DNA of 64,000 nucleotides from Scandinavium goeteborgense (lineage in GTDB: Bacteria; Pseudomonadota; Gammaproteobacteria; Enterobacterales; Enterobacteriaceae). Position 1 is the stretch's first letter. Each line of letters starts with the position of its first letter. A program made the translations under genes and the position numbers. Location of the stretch: assembly GCF_003935895.2 (NCBI RefSeq), contig NZ_CP054058.1, positions 3,701,177-3,765,176 on the forward strand, read 5' to 3'. This document shows, piece by piece, positions 46,895 through 57,001 of the stretch. The notes under the pieces were generated by a model that did not search any database, had not been told where the DNA came from, and saw only the letters and a list, made by a program, of their open reading frames with translations.

Positions 46895-46922
46895 TCAGAT
46901 TCAATTTATAACGCTAAGTTCC
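46895..46922 (-). promoter_or_regulatory. Sigma-E promoter of degP
   Basis: GGAACTT (46916-46922), 16-bp spacer, TCTGA (46895-46899) on the minus strand: a full match to the E. coli sigma-E consensus. It lies 54 nt upstream of the degP start, in the 139-nt gap after dgt. A CpxR site is known upstream in E. coli, but I could not place one confidently here. Confidence 0.88.
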
Positions 46923-46980
46923 GGATTTAAGTTTCTGGAAAAAGTAAAAAATTATTGTCCGTCTTTACAAAACTTTCGCA

Positions 46981-48495
46981 TTATTCCACAGCCATCAAGC
47001 GGCGGTATTCATCCCAGGCATAGAGATCGGTCATGCCGCTGATATAATCCTGAATCAAACGACAGCGATAATAGTACTCCATCAACGGATACTCGGTGGC
47101 GTCGCGCGGAATTTTATTTACCGCTTCGACATACGCCAGACGATGCCGCGTTGACAGTTTCTGAAACAGACGGCTTTCAATCGGCAAATGGCGTAAACGC
47201 TCTTTTTCCACCAGCTCGTTAAAATCCGCCAGCGATAATTTCAGCAACGGCTGGTAAATTTCCAGCAGCCCGCTAATCACGCGGTATCCCTGCAGTTCCA
47301 GTTGCTCTACATCAGGATGGCTGAATACCTGATTAATGGCGACGTTTTTATATAATTCAAGCAGCTGGCTGTAATCACTTTCGTCTTCAAGCAGCGCGTG
47401 GTTGAAATCCCCGGCATATATCTTCGGAAGGTTATCGATAAATCGCTGCGCGGCGTAAGGCACCAGCTTATTCAGTGTATTGACCCGCAAATACATAAAG
47501 AACTGATCTTCTGTACTGCGACTTAAGGTATTAGACCGAGATTTATCCCAGGCGTTTTCGACAACCTGTGAGAACAGCGAGCCTTTTTCGTGCGTGCCCC
47601 ACGCGTCATACAGGTGCTGATAAAGTTGCTCCACGCTGAAAATGCGTTTCTCAACGGCATCTTCCAGGTCGGCCACGCAATAAGAAATATCGTCGGCGGC
47701 TTCCATAATCCACGTCAAAGGAAAGCGACTGTAAGGGGCTAAATCGAGTTCTTTACGTAACCTCGCAATATAGGCCTCTTCGGCGAAATAATAGCCAGGT
47801 TTCTTCATTAAATAGCTGTGACTTTCTGGCGGCTTGCCACGCCACCATGCAGGACGCGTGTACTTCAGAATACAGCCGACCTGCGCCCAGGTGAGATTCA
47901 TGCGCATCAACGTATGCACCAGGCGAATACCCTGGGCGTTGCCTTCAAACTGGCACAAATCCTGGCGCACCCGGCGACGGAGCTCATTCAGGGTATCTTC
48001 CCCGTCGCGCAGCCTCAGCGTGCCGACCAGGCAGCGATCGTCGCTTAACGGCTGACTGGCGGCATCTGCAGGCCACAGGCGCTGCCGGAACCAGTCGTTA
48101 ATCGCCGCTTCACCAAAATGCCCAAACGGTGGATTGCCGATATCGTGCATCAGGCAGGCCATCTCGACGATACTTTCAAACGGCCCGGTCAGTTCGTCCA
48201 GCCCGTAGGCCTCCAGCAGCTTGCGCTCCTTCAGGCGGCTCAGCACTTCTTTGGCGATATAACGCCCAACTTGCTGAACTTCCAGGGAATGCGTCAGCCG
48301 GGTGCGCACCGCCGCATTGCGTTCCAGCGGGAAGACCTGAGTTTTCTGTTGCAGCCGACGAATAGCCGGGGAATTGACGATGCGCCCGCGATCGCTTTCG
48401 AAGATTTGCAGGATTTCATGTTCCGTCGCGGCGTTCTGCGGTGAGCGGTAACGCCGCCGCCAGTTTATCTTTGTGCGAAAATCAATTGTGGCCAT
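46981..48495 (-). CDS. dgt: Deoxyguanosinetriphosphate triphosphohydrolase
   Basis: HD-domain enzyme that splits dGTP into deoxyguanosine and triphosphate, shaping dNTP pools; in E. coli it is the target of T7 Gp1.2. The HD metal site is visible: His69 (TRLTHSLEV), His117-Asp118 ([16 protein letters not shown]) and a later Asp in EAADDISY. 504 aa versus 505 in E. coli. It diverges from mtn with a 74-nt gap. Confidence 0.96.
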   Translation of the reverse strand: MATIDFRTKINWRRRYRSPQNAATEHEILQIFESDRGRIVNSPAIRRLQQKTQVFPLERNAAVRTRLTHSLEVQQVGRYIAKEVLSRLKERKLLEAYGLDELTGPFESIVEMACLMHDIGNPPFGHFGEAAINDWFRQRLWPADAASQPLSDDRCLVGTLRLRDGEDTLNELRRRVRQDLCQFEGNAQGIRLVHTLMRMNLTWAQVGCILKYTRPAWWRGKPPESHSYLMKKPGYYFAEEAYIARLRKELDLAPYSRFPLTWIMEAADDISYCVADLEDAVEKRIFSVEQLYQHLYDAWGTHEKGSLFSQVVENAWDKSRSNTLSRSTEDQFFMYLRVNTLNKLVPYAAQRFIDNLPKIYAGDFNHALLEDESDYSQLLELYKNVAINQVFSHPDVEQLELQGYRVISGLLEIYQPLLKLSLADFNELVEKERLRHLPIESRLFQKLSTRHRLAYVEAVNKIPRDATEYPLMEYYYRCRLIQDYISGMTDLYAWDEYRRLMAVE

Positions 48496-48569
48496 AGCCT
48501 CTCCCGGTCCGGAAATGCGTGCTCCATGATAAACTATGCCTTTAAACCCATCACATCGCGAGTAAATCT

Positions 48570-49268
48570 ATGAAAATCGGCATTATTGGTGCAATGGAAG
48601 AAGAAGTGACGCTGCTGCGTGACAAAATCCAGAACCGTCAGACCATCACCCTCGGCGGGAGCGAAATTTATACCGGCCAGCTGAATGGCGTTGACGTTGC
48701 CCTGCTGAAATCAGGGATCGGCAAAGTGGCCGCCGCGATGGGTGCCGCTCTGCTGATCGAACGCTGCAAACCCGACGTCATCATCAACACCGGTTCCGCT
48801 GGCGGCCTGGCCCCAACGCTGAAAGTGGGCGATATCGTGGTTTCCGACGAAGCGCGCTATCACGATGCCGACGTCACCGCCTTTGGTTATGAATATGGCC
48901 AGCTTCCAGGCTGCCCGGCAGGCTTCGCGGCTGACGCGAAACTGATTGAAGCGGCAGAAAGCAGCATCAAACAGCTCAACCTGAACGCCGTGCGCGGCCT
49001 TATCGTCAGCGGCGATGCGTTCATTAACGGTTCCGTGGGCCTGGCGAAAATTCGCCACAACTTCCCGCAGGCCGTTGCCGTGGAAATGGAAGCCACCGCA
49101 ATCGCACACGTCTGCCATAACTTCGGCGTACCGTTCGTGGTTGTTCGCGCCATTTCCGACGTGGCCGATCAGCAGTCACACCTGAGCTTCGATGAGTTCC
49201 TCGCCGTCGCCGCTAAACAGTCGACCCTGATGGTCGAAACGCTGGTCCAGAATCTGGCGAATGCGTAA
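48570..49268 (+). CDS. mtn: 5'-methylthioadenosine/S-adenosylhomocysteine nucleosidase
   Basis: Cleaves adenine from methylthioadenosine, S-adenosylhomocysteine and 5'-deoxyadenosine, recycling SAM by-products and feeding AI-2 synthesis. Catalytic Glu12 is in [26 protein letters not shown] (about 171-183) holds the ribose-binding Glu, and [11 protein letters not shown] the catalytic Asp. 232 aa as in E. coli. Its last 8 nt overlap the btuF start, so btuF translation is probably coupled. Confidence 0.97.
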   Translation: MKIGIIGAMEEEVTLLRDKIQNRQTITLGGSEIYTGQLNGVDVALLKSGIGKVAAAMGAALLIERCKPDVIINTGSAGGLAPTLKVGDIVVSDEARYHDADVTAFGYEYGQLPGCPAGFAADAKLIEAAESSIKQLNLNAVRGLIVSGDAFINGSVGLAKIRHNFPQAVAVEMEATAIAHVCHNFGVPFVVVRAISDVADQQSHLSFDEFLAVAAKQSTLMVETLVQNLANA

Positions 49269-50061
49269 CGGCCTGAGATCGGGCCTTTTCGCCCTGCTGT
49301 TGACCCTTCCGGCGTGGCTGATAGCCGCGCCGAGGGTAGTAACGCTTTCCCCTGCCAATACCGAGCTGGCTTTCGCCGCGGGCATTACGCCGGTGGGCGT
49401 GAGCAGCTTTTCTGACTATCCGCCACAAGCATCCGATATCGAACAAATCGCCAGCTGGCAAGGTATGAATCTGGAACGCATCGTGGCGCTCAAGCCTGAT
49501 GTGGTGCTGGCCTGGCGCGGTGGCAACGCCGAGCGACAGGTAAATCAGCTCAGTGCGTTGGGTATTAAGGTGATGTGGATCGACACCGGCAGCGTGGAGC
49601 ACATCGCCGACGCGTTACAGCAGCTGGCGGTCTGGAGCCCAACGCCCGATCAGGCGAAACAGGCCGCGCAGTCGTTGCGCCAGGATTTCGTCGCGCTGAA
49701 GCAAGAATATGCTCACCACCCGAAAAAATCGGTATTCTTGCAATTTGGCACTAACCCGTTGTTTACCAGCAATAAAGATTCGATTCAAAACGAAGTGATT
49801 GAGGCCTGCGGGGGGACGAATATCTTTGCCACCAGCCGCGTTCCGTGGCCGCAGGTGAGCCGCGAACAGGTGCTCGCCCGACAGCCTCAACTGATCATCA
49901 CCGCCGGAAGCGCCGCCGAAGTGACAAAAATTCAGCAGTACTGGGGGGATCAGCTCAAAATTCCGGTCATTCCCGTCAACAGCGACTGGTTTGAACGCGC
50001 CTCCCCGCGTATTATCCTCGCCGCGAAACAACTCTGCACCGCGATGGCGCAGGTCAATTAA
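49261..50061 (+). CDS. btuF: Vitamin B12-binding periplasmic protein BtuF
   Basis: Class III substrate-binding protein that passes cobalamin to the BtuCD importer. The signal peptide [20 protein letters not shown] ends near IAA-AP at residue 22. The two lobes are joined by one long helix. [17 protein letters not shown] starts the N lobe, and EACGGTNIF and the conserved acidic patches contact BtuC. 266 aa as in E. coli. The btuCD genes are not in the window. It overlaps mtn and precedes yadS by 14 nt. Confidence 0.96.
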   Translation: MRNGLRSGLFALLLTLPAWLIAAPRVVTLSPANTELAFAAGITPVGVSSFSDYPPQASDIEQIASWQGMNLERIVALKPDVVLAWRGGNAERQVNQLSALGIKVMWIDTGSVEHIADALQQLAVWSPTPDQAKQAAQSLRQDFVALKQEYAHHPKKSVFLQFGTNPLFTSNKDSIQNEVIEACGGTNIFATSRVPWPQVSREQVLARQPQLIITAGSAAEVTKIQQYWGDQLKIPVIPVNSDWFERASPRIILAAKQLCTAMAQVN

Positions 50062-50075
50062 CGGGAAACGCATCA

Positions 50076-50699
50076 ATGCTTGTCTATTGGCTGGATATTG
50101 TGGGTACCGCCGTATTTGCCATTTCCGGGGTTCTGCTGGCCGGTAAGCTGCGCATGGACCCCTTTGGCGTGCTGGTGCTCGGCGTGGTCACTGCGGTGGG
50201 CGGCGGAACGATCCGCGATATGGCGCTGGCGCACGGCCCGGTCTTCTGGGTAAAAGATCCCACCGATCTGGTGGTGGCGATGGTCACCAGCATGTTGACC
50301 ATTTTGCTGGTGCGTCAGCCGCGTCGTCTGCCGAAATGGATTTTGCCGGTGCTGGATGCGGTCGGCCTTGCGGTGTTTGTCGGGATCGGCGTGAACAAAG
50401 CGTTTATTGCCGGAACCGGCCCGCTGGTCGCTATTTGCATGGGTGTGATAACGGGCGTCGGCGGCGGGATTATCCGTGACGTTTTGGCGCGCGAAGTGCC
50501 GATGATCCTGCGGACCGAAATCTACGCCACCGCCTGTATTCTGGGTGGGATCGTGCACGCCACCGCGTATTACACCTTCCAGATGTCACTGGAAAATGCG
50601 GCCATGCTCGGCATGCTGGTAACGCTCGGGATTCGTTTGGCGGCGATTCATTGGCACTTAAAACTGCCGACGTTCGCGCTGGATGAGAATAACAGATAA
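50076..50699 (+). CDS. yadS: YadS, TRIC-type inner-membrane protein (UPF0126)
   Basis: 207-aa membrane protein with two repeats of about three helices plus one, the architecture of trimeric intracellular cation channels. Each repeat has a glycine-rich, acidic hallmark: VTAVGGGTIRDMAL (about 39-52) and ITGVGGGIIRDVLARE (about 126-141). Length equals E. coli. Its physiological role in enterics is not established. It is likely co-transcribed with mtn-btuF; a REP-like hairpin follows. Confidence 0.92.
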   Translation: MLVYWLDIVGTAVFAISGVLLAGKLRMDPFGVLVLGVVTAVGGGTIRDMALAHGPVFWVKDPTDLVVAMVTSMLTILLVRQPRRLPKWILPVLDAVGLAVFVGIGVNKAFIAGTGPLVAICMGVITGVGGGIIRDVLAREVPMILRTEIYATACILGGIVHATAYYTFQMSLENAAMLGMLVTLGIRLAAIHWHLKLPTFALDENNR

Positions 50700-50703
50700 T
50701 TTT

Positions 50704-50736
50704 TTGCCCGGCGGCGCAACGCTTACCGGGCAATAG
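50704..50736. repeat. REP-like palindrome after yadS
   Basis: TGCCCGGCGGCGCAACGCTTACCGGGCAA matches the enterobacterial REP pattern of an imperfect palindrome with a G/C-rich stem. It lies between converging yadS and erpA and may also serve as a 3' stabiliser or terminator. Confidence 0.8.
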
Positions 50737-50745
50737 CAAGCGTGA

Positions 50746-51090
50746 TTAAACGCTGAAGGAAGAACCACACCCGCAGGTGCTTTTGGCATTCGGGTTAGTC
50801 ACGATGAAACGCGAACCTTCCAGACCTTCGGTGTAATCCACCGAACCGCCTACCAGATATTGCAGGCTCATCGGGTCAACGACCAGGCCGACGCCTTCTT
50901 TCTCAATGGTCATATCACCATCGTTAATCTGATCGTCAAAAGTGAAGCCGTACTGGAACCCGCTGCAACCACCGCCGGTGATATAGACGCGCAGTTTCAG
51001 GTTTGGATTCTCTTCATCCGCAATCAGGTTTTTTACTTTGCTGGCGGCCGCATCAGTAAACTGCAGGGGCAGCGCTACGTCATCACTCAT
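50746..51090 (-). CDS. erpA: Iron-sulfur carrier protein ErpA
   Basis: A-type carrier that delivers Fe-S clusters to IspG, IspH and respiratory enzymes; essential for isoprenoid synthesis under aerobic growth in E. coli. The three cluster-binding cysteines are Cys42 ([10 protein letters not shown]), Cys106 and Cys108 (STCGCGSSF). 114 aa as in E. coli. It has its own promoter overlapping an IscR site, located at the end of clcA. Confidence 0.97.
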   Translation of the reverse strand: MSDDVALPLQFTDAAASKVKNLIADEENPNLKLRVYITGGGCSGFQYGFTFDDQINDGDMTIEKEGVGLVVDPMSLQYLVGGSVDYTEGLEGSRFIVTNPNAKSTCGCGSSFSV

Positions 51091-51142
51091 TTCACACTCC
51101 GGTTAATTCGCACTGGCTAAAGTCTCGCCAGGTCTTTTGCTC

Positions 51143-51175
51143 ATTATCCAATACCTGACTAAATCGTTCAAGTAT
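51143..51175 (-). promoter_or_regulatory. erpA promoter with IscR type 1 site
   Basis: -35 TTGAAC (51166-51171), 17-bp spacer, -10 GATAAT (51143-51148) on the minus strand. The 25-bp segment 51151-51175 has outer arms ATACCTGACT and GTTCAAGTAT, the type 1 IscR half-site pattern. In E. coli, [2Fe-2S]-IscR represses erpA. The upstream part overlaps the last codons of clcA. Confidence 0.8.
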
Positions 51176-52595
51176 TCTCCCCGACGGCCTGTTTTTCTTT
51201 CTCCTCTTTCTCTGCCTTTTCGGCTTCCTGCTTGGCAAGAGTTCGGGACAGAATCGAGGAGTACAGCGGTTTCCCGCCCAGGAACTGGGCTAATAGTGTT
51301 GCGCCAAGACAGGTAATAATCATTGGCAAAATGAGCTGATAGTTGTCTGTCATTTCCAGAACTAACACGATACCGGTCAGCGGCGCACGCACAGATGCCG
51401 CGAACAACGCGCCCATCCCAGCGATGGCAAAGGTGCCCGGCTCCAGATGATAGGCCGGGAACCACGCCGTTGCCGCCATGCCGAATGCGGTGCCGAGCAG
51501 CGTGCCGAGCGCCAGCATCGGGGCAAAAATGCCGCCCGGTGCGCCTGACGAGAAGCACAGTAGCGTCGTCACGACGCGCGCAATAAAGATAAACATCAGC
51601 AGGCCGACGGTGTAATGTCCCGCCGCCGCGATAGGAATGAGGTTGAACCCGCCGCCTGCCGCTTCCGGCTCAATCAGCCCGAGCACGCCGCAGATACCGC
51701 CGAGCAGGCCGCCAATCAGCACCCATTTTTTGATATCGCCGCCGTGAATACGCTGGAACAAATCCTGAGTACGCAACACCAGGTGATTAAACAGCGGTCC
51801 AACGCAGCCGAAAATCATCCCCAAAACCAGATACAGCCACAGGGTGTTTACCGGTGCATTCGCGAGCTTCCCGACTTCAATCACGGCGGTTTCACCGTTG
51901 AAGATGCGGAACACTACGCTGGACATGATAACGCCGATGAAGACGGCCTTAACCGAAATCAGGTTGTAGCGGAACTGCGGGCGCATCTCTTCGATGATAA
52001 AGAGAATGCCCGCCAGGGGAGCATTGAATGCGGCCGCCAGACCCGCCGCCGCACCGGTTGCCAGCAGCGAGTGACGCGCCTCTGCGGTACGCACACGGAA
52101 AATATCCAGCACCATGCGGCCAATATTGCCACCGAGCTGCACCGTCGGGCCTTCACGCCCGAGCACCATTCCGGCCCCCAGCGTGCCCATACCGCCGATA
52201 AATTTCACCGGAATGACGCGCCACCAGCGAACCGGGCGCAATTCTTCAAGCGCGCCTTCGATTTCAGGAATGCCTGAACCGCCCGCTTCCGGGGCGAAAC
52301 GACGCACCAGGATATAGCCGACCATCGCCAGCAACCCGGAAAGAATAAAGGCCAGCGGCCAGACTAAAAACCAGTGATCCGCCACCTGCGCCAACGTGCC
52401 AATGCGCACGTGCTGCACCCAGTTAACGGCTTTTTCAAAAGCGACGCCCACCAGGCCGGCTAAGGTGCCAACCAGTGCGGCCATCAACAGGATGGCTAAT
52501 GGTGTTTTATCCCTACGAACTAAACGGCGTACCGCATCCCCGCGGCGCAATCGAACGATTTGCTGTGATTCAAAAGAGGGAGTTTCTGCTTTCAT
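51168..52595 (-). CDS. clcA: H+/Cl- exchange transporter ClcA
   Basis: Inner-membrane 2 Cl-/1 H+ antiporter used in extreme acid resistance. ATG at 52593-52595 gives 475 aa (473 in E. coli). A 62-codon in-frame upstream extension runs into the hemL promoter region and is not Clc-like. Selectivity motif GSGIP is at 106-110, gating Glu148 in GREGPTV, proton Glu203 in [15 protein letters not shown] near 355, and the Cl--coordinating Tyr in GKPLYSSIL near 445. It diverges from hemL; erpA lies 77 nt downstream. Confidence 0.95.
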   Translation of the reverse strand: MKAETPSFESQQIVRLRRGDAVRRLVRRDKTPLAILLMAALVGTLAGLVGVAFEKAVNWVQHVRIGTLAQVADHWFLVWPLAFILSGLLAMVGYILVRRFAPEAGGSGIPEIEGALEELRPVRWWRVIPVKFIGGMGTLGAGMVLGREGPTVQLGGNIGRMVLDIFRVRTAEARHSLLATGAAAGLAAAFNAPLAGILFIIEEMRPQFRYNLISVKAVFIGVIMSSVVFRIFNGETAVIEVGKLANAPVNTLWLYLVLGMIFGCVGPLFNHLVLRTQDLFQRIHGGDIKKWVLIGGLLGGICGVLGLIEPEAAGGGFNLIPIAAAGHYTVGLLMFIFIARVVTTLLCFSSGAPGGIFAPMLALGTLLGTAFGMAATAWFPAYHLEPGTFAIAGMGALFAASVRAPLTGIVLVLEMTDNYQLILPMIITCLGATLLAQFLGGKPLYSSILSRTLAKQEAEKAEKEEKEKQAVGENT

Positions 52596-52706
52596 GCCAT
52601 TATCATTAATTGCCAGGACGAATTGCAGATTGCATTGTAACCACCCGATAGCGGCACGTCGCGTTAAAATTCCTTCATTATTACATTGTTTCGATTGGGC
52701 AAAACT

Positions 52707-52735
52707 TTCATAACCTTCCGGGAATAAATTAGAAT
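52707..52735 (+). promoter_or_regulatory. Candidate hemL promoter
   Basis: TTCATA (52707-52712), 17-bp spacer, TAGAAT (52730-52735), about 39 nt upstream of the hemL ATG in the 178-nt divergent gap with clcA. Confidence 0.5.
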
Positions 52736-52773
52736 AGCCCGCTAACACGCTTTCTACGAACCAGGAACCTCGA

Positions 52774-54054
52774 ATGAGCAAATCTGAGAATCTCTACAGT
52801 GCGGCCCGCGAACTGATCCCCGGCGGCGTCAACTCGCCGGTCCGCGCCTTTACCGGCGTCGGCGGTACCCCACTGTTTGTCGAACGTGCCGACGGCGCGT
52901 ATCTGTACGATGTGGATGGTAAAGCCTACATCGACTACGTCGGTTCCTGGGGCCCGATGGTGCTCGGCCACAACCACCCTGCCATTCGTAACGCGGTGAT
53001 TGAAGCGGCATCACGCGGTCTGAGCTTCGGCGCGCCGACCGAAATGGAAGTAAGAATGGCGGCGCTGGTGACCGAACTGGTGCCGACCATGGACATGGTG
53101 CGTATGGTGAACTCGGGCACGGAAGCGACCATGAGCGCTATTCGTCTGGCTCGCGGCTTCACTGGCCGTGACAAAATCATCAAATTCGAAGGCTGCTATC
53201 ATGGCCATGCCGACTGCCTGCTGGTGAAAGCCGGTTCCGGTGCGCTGACCCTCGGCCAGCCAAACTCTCCGGGCGTTCCGGCGGATTTCGCCAAACACAC
53301 CCTGACCTGCACCTATAACGATCTGGCGTCCGTGCGTGAAGCGTTCGAGCAGTATCCGCAGGATATCGCCTGCATCATCGTCGAACCAGTCGCGGGCAAC
53401 ATGAACTGCATTCCACCGCAGCCGGACTTCCTGCCGGGCCTGCGTGCGCTGTGTGACGAATTTGGCGCGCTGTTCATTATCGATGAAGTGATGACCGGCT
53501 TCCGCGTCGCACTGGCGGGCGCTCAGGATTACTACGATGTGGTGCCTGACCTGACCTGTCTGGGCAAAATTATTGGTGGCGGGATGCCAGTCGGTGCCTT
53601 TGGTGGCCGTCGCGAAGTGATGGACGCGCTGGCACCAACCGGTCCGGTTTACCAGGCGGGAACGCTGTCCGGGAACCCGATTGCGATGGCTGCCGGTTAT
53701 GCCTGTCTGACTGAAGTCGCTCAGCCAGGAATTCACGAAACCCTGACCAGCCTGACCAACCAACTGGCGGAAGGCCTGCTGCGTGCGGCGCGGGATACAG
53801 GTATTCCACTGGTTGTGAATAACGTGGGCGGGATGTTCGGCCTCTTCTTCACCGATGCGAAAACCGTGACCTGCTACCAGGACGTGGTGAAGTGCGATGT
53901 GGAACGCTTCAAGAAATTCTTCCATCTGATGCTGGAAGAAGGCGTGTATCTGGCGCCGTCAGCGTTCGAAGCGGGCTTTATGTCCGTGGCGCATACCGAG
54001 CAGGATATCAACAACACCATCGACGCGGCGCGTAAGGTGTTTGCAAAACTGTAA
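52774..54054 (+). CDS. hemL: Glutamate-1-semialdehyde 2,1-aminomutase
   Basis: PLP enzyme that converts glutamate-1-semialdehyde to 5-aminolevulinate in the C5 haem pathway. The Schiff-base lysine is Lys265 in [28 protein letters not shown] (about 113-127) binds the cofactor phosphate, and [11 protein letters not shown] carries the conserved Asp. 426 aa as in E. coli. It stands alone, diverging from clcA and converging on fhuB across a BIME-like repeat. Confidence 0.98.
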   Translation: MSKSENLYSAARELIPGGVNSPVRAFTGVGGTPLFVERADGAYLYDVDGKAYIDYVGSWGPMVLGHNHPAIRNAVIEAASRGLSFGAPTEMEVRMAALVTELVPTMDMVRMVNSGTEATMSAIRLARGFTGRDKIIKFEGCYHGHADCLLVKAGSGALTLGQPNSPGVPADFAKHTLTCTYNDLASVREAFEQYPQDIACIIVEPVAGNMNCIPPQPDFLPGLRALCDEFGALFIIDEVMTGFRVALAGAQDYYDVVPDLTCLGKIIGGGMPVGAFGGRREVMDALAPTGPVYQAGTLSGNPIAMAAGYACLTEVAQPGIHETLTSLTNQLAEGLLRAARDTGIPLVVNNVGGMFGLFFTDAKTVTCYQDVVKCDVERFKKFFHLMLEEGVYLAPSAFEAGFMSVAHTEQDINNTIDAARKVFAKL

Positions 54055-54060
54055 AGCTGG

Positions 54061-54128
54061 ATGCCGGGCGGCGCTACGCTTGCCCGGCCTACAACATGTA
54101 GCCCCGGTAAGCGAAGCGCCACCGGGGA
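54061..54128. repeat. Paired REP elements (BIME) between hemL and fhuB
   Basis: Two inverted REP units. The first (54063-54093) starts GCCGGGCGGCGCTACGCTTG and ends CCCGGCCTACA. The second (54098-54128) is its inverse type, GTAGCCCCGGTAAGCGAAGC then GCCACCGGGG. They fill the gap between the converging genes, a usual BIME location. Confidence 0.9.
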
Positions 54129-54131
54129 AAA

Positions 54132-56114
54132 TTACCGGCTCTGCTTCCTCAGCAGATAAATAAAGTACGGCGCACCGATAAACGTCGACAACAGCCCGGC
54201 CGGGATTTGGTACGGGAACAGCACCATCCGCCCGCACCAGTCAGCGATCACCAGCATAATCCCCCCCACTAACGCAGACAGAATCATGTGCGGCATCGTC
54301 CGCCGGAAGCCCATCATGCGTGCAATATGCGGTGCCATCAGGCCAATAAAGCTCAGCGGACCAATGGTCATGGTCGCCGTCGCCGTCAGGCTGGCAGCCA
54401 GCAGCAGCAGCGCCACGCGCGTCGGGGTCAGCGCCATGCCTACCGCACGGGCAGTATCGCCCCCGAGCGGCAGTATCATCAGCCAGCGGCGACACAGCGG
54501 CGTCAGTGCCAGCAGCACAATCATCACCAGTCCGGTGTGCAGCACCTGCTCGTAAGATGCGTTATACGTCGAGCCTGAAATCCAGGTGAGGATCTGCGCC
54601 ATGCGTGGATCGCCGCTCGCCTGCAACATCATCAGCAGCATCGTAAACGCGGTGCTAAGCGCCATCCCGGCCAGCAGCATTCTGTGCGGGGAGAATCCGC
54701 CCCGCCCTGAGGCAATCAGGATAATCATCAGCGTCACCGCCGCGCCCAAACTTCCCGCCGGCAGCAGCCAGCCAAAGGCATTGCCCGGCACGAAGAACAG
54801 CATCAGCACCACGCCAAACGCCGCGCCGGAGGAAATCCCCAGTACTTCCGGGCTCGCCATCGGGTTGCCGGTCAGACGTTGAATAATACAGCCCGCCACC
54901 GCCAGCATGATCCCGGCAATCAGCGCGGCCAGAATTCGTGGCGCACGCCATTCCATCAGCGCATTCAGTAAATCGCCCGTAGCCCAGTGCCAGCCCTGCG
55001 CGTCCCGGCCGAGCGACAGCGCCGCCAGCATGATAATCAGCAACACGCCGCATCCAGCCAGCGCCCAAACCTTTACCCGCTGGCGTTCAGCCGCCACGCG
55101 ATCGCCCGCGTCCATCGCCGGAGCGCTCATGCTACGCAGACGCGGCAGCAGCCACAGCAACAGCGGAGCGCCAATCAGCGCGGTGACCGAGCCGGTAGAG
55201 ACTTCCATCCACACCTGTGCGAGCCACAAAATCAACTGATCGGAAAGCCAAAGAATCAACGCCCCAATCAGCGGAGCCAGGATCAGACGCGAAAGCAGAC
55301 GTCGCGCACCGAGCATTTTTGCCAGCAGCGGCGCGAACAGGCCGATGAAGCCGATAATGCCCACCGCATTCACCAGCAGCGCGCTGATAACAATCGCCAG
55401 CGTCAGCGCCCCGAGGCGGGCCAGCGACAGCGCCAGGCCCAAATTGCGCGCCACGCCGTCGTCGAGCCCCATCAGGGTTAACGGGCGCAGCAGCAGAAGT
55501 GTGAGCATCACGCCGCCGAGCAGCTGCGGCCAAAGATGCTGCACTACGCTCCAGTCGGTTTGCGTCAGCGTGCCGGTACTCCACAGGAACATGCTTTGCA
55601 GCTGGTCGTGATGGAAAATCACCAGCAGCTGGTTCACCGCGCCGCAGTACATGCTCACCACCAGCCCGGCGAGGATCAGCGTCACCGGCGACAAACGCTT
55701 GCCCCAGGAAACGCCAAACACCAGCGCACCAACCACACAGGCTCCCGCCAGTGCCGCAAATTGCGTTGAGAATGCACCCGGAACGGCCCACAGCGTGGTG
55801 ATGGTGATGCCCAGCTGCGCACCGGTGGCGACGCCGAGTGTCGTCGGTTCGGCGAGCGGGTTACGTAAAACTTGTTGGAACAGGACGCCGACCAGCCCAA
55901 GCCCGACCCCCACAAGCAGCGAGATAACCAGCCGCGGCAGCAAGCTGTAGTGGAACAGCATCTGGCGGATGCTATCGATGTTCGGCTGCCACAGCGCTTC
56001 ACGCCACTGGGCACGCGGCAGCGCCACGTTAAAGTTGTGCCAACTCAACCACGCCGAGGCGATAAATAGCACGCAGAGAATGAGCGCCGGGAAACGCGCG
56101 ATGCGTTGGCTCAT
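54132..56114 (-). CDS. fhuB: Ferric hydroxamate ABC transporter, fused permease FhuB
   Basis: Inner-membrane permease for ferrichrome and related Fe(III)-hydroxamates. It is a fusion of two BtuC/FecCD-like halves (about 1-330 and 331-660), each with roughly ten membrane helices; FhuC contacts both. Each half keeps the glycine-rich pattern LVGVLFQQVLRNPLAEPTTLG and its second-half equivalent CIIQRLTGNPMASPEVLG. 660 aa as in E. coli. It overlaps fhuD by 4 nt and ends the operon. Confidence 0.97.
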   Translation of the reverse strand: MSQRIARFPALILCVLFIASAWLSWHNFNVALPRAQWREALWQPNIDSIRQMLFHYSLLPRLVISLLVGVGLGLVGVLFQQVLRNPLAEPTTLGVATGAQLGITITTLWAVPGAFSTQFAALAGACVVGALVFGVSWGKRLSPVTLILAGLVVSMYCGAVNQLLVIFHHDQLQSMFLWSTGTLTQTDWSVVQHLWPQLLGGVMLTLLLLRPLTLMGLDDGVARNLGLALSLARLGALTLAIVISALLVNAVGIIGFIGLFAPLLAKMLGARRLLSRLILAPLIGALILWLSDQLILWLAQVWMEVSTGSVTALIGAPLLLWLLPRLRSMSAPAMDAGDRVAAERQRVKVWALAGCGVLLIIMLAALSLGRDAQGWHWATGDLLNALMEWRAPRILAALIAGIMLAVAGCIIQRLTGNPMASPEVLGISSGAAFGVVLMLFFVPGNAFGWLLPAGSLGAAVTLMIILIASGRGGFSPHRMLLAGMALSTAFTMLLMMLQASGDPRMAQILTWISGSTYNASYEQVLHTGLVMIVLLALTPLCRRWLMILPLGGDTARAVGMALTPTRVALLLLAASLTATATMTIGPLSFIGLMAPHIARMMGFRRTMPHMILSALVGGIMLVIADWCGRMVLFPYQIPAGLLSTFIGAPYFIYLLRKQSR

Positions 56115-57001
56115 GCTTTGCCTCCCAACGCGTTATCGAGAATGCGGATAAAATTCATCACCGATAGCGTCGCGCCGTAGAACCATACGGCGGGCACACG
56201 CTGGAAGCGCTGCTGACGCACAAACGGCATCGCCTGCCACAGCGGCGTCGCCATCAGTTTTTGCATGTCAGCTTCGTTGCCGTGATCGAAACAGATAACG
56301 TCCACGTCTTTGAACTCGCCCAGTCGGTCGATGCCGACCACCTGGCTGCCCCAGAAGTTGGTTTCGCCCTGCCAGGCATTCACGATCCCGTAATCATCCA
56401 GGATTTGCTGGAACAGGCAGTTTGGACCGAAGGCCAGCACATGGCGGGTATCGAGCAGCGTGACCATCAGCAGCGGTCGTCCGCCACGCGCGGCAAAACG
56501 CGGTTTATGCTGCGCCACAAATTCATCGAATTGGGTGAGATGCGTGTGGGCCTGTTTTTCCATGCCCAGCAGCTGGCCCATTTCCACCAGCGACTGGCGG
56601 GCATTCGCCAGCGGATGTTTGCCGTCGCTGAAGTTGAAACCGCGGCCCGGCGCGATACGCGCCAGTTTTTCCGGCGACGGACCATAGCCGGCCGACCACA
56701 CCATGTACGACGGTTTCATTTCGGTCAGCAGTTCGAGATTGGGTTCGGTACGCAGGCCAACGTCAATCACTGACGCAGGCAGCGCCGGTTCATTGACCCA
56801 CAGAGTGTAATTGGGAATGTCGGCCACGCCGTAGGGCGTTACGCCCAGCGCCAGCAGCAGTTCTACCGGCAGCCATTCGAGGGCCACGATACGGTGCGGA
56901 TCCACCGTCGCGGCGTGCGCACTTTTCATCTGCCAGAGCAGCGGAGACAGCGCCATTGCCGTCAGTAAACGACGACGGCTTATCGAGAGGGAATCATTCA
57001 T
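56111..57001 (-). CDS. fhuD: Ferric hydroxamate-binding periplasmic protein FhuD
   Basis: Delivers ferrichrome, coprogen or aerobactin complexes from the periplasm to FhuBC. The N-terminus ISRRRLLTAMALSPLLWQ has the twin-Arg pattern of the E. coli protein, with cleavage near SAHA-A. Two alpha/beta lobes are joined by a long helix. VWSAGYGPSP and the Arg/Tyr residues that hold hydroxamate groups are kept. 296 aa as in E. coli; the central stretch (about 145-185) diverges. It overlaps fhuC by one base. Confidence 0.96.
   Translation of the reverse strand: MNDSLSISRRRLLTAMALSPLLWQMKSAHAATVDPHRIVALEWLPVELLLALGVTPYGVADIPNYTLWVNEPALPASVIDVGLRTEPNLELLTEMKPSYMVWSAGYGPSPEKLARIAPGRGFNFSDGKHPLANARQSLVEMGQLLGMEKQAHTHLTQFDEFVAQHKPRFAARGGRPLLMVTLLDTRHVLAFGPNCLFQQILDDYGIVNAWQGETNFWGSQVVGIDRLGEFKDVDVICFDHGNEADMQKLMATPLWQAMPFVRQQRFQRVPAVWFYGATLSVMNFIRILDNALGGKA

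Noticed and set aside
46842-46980. A possible CpxR box upstream of degP
   Set aside because: GTAAAG and TTTTTTAC-like pieces are present but spacing does not clearly match GTAAA-N5-GTAAA, so I did not annotate it.
51168-52781. ClcA extended to 537 aa
   Set aside because: The extension passes through the divergent hemL promoter region, and the Clc family start aligns to the ATG at 52593-52595.
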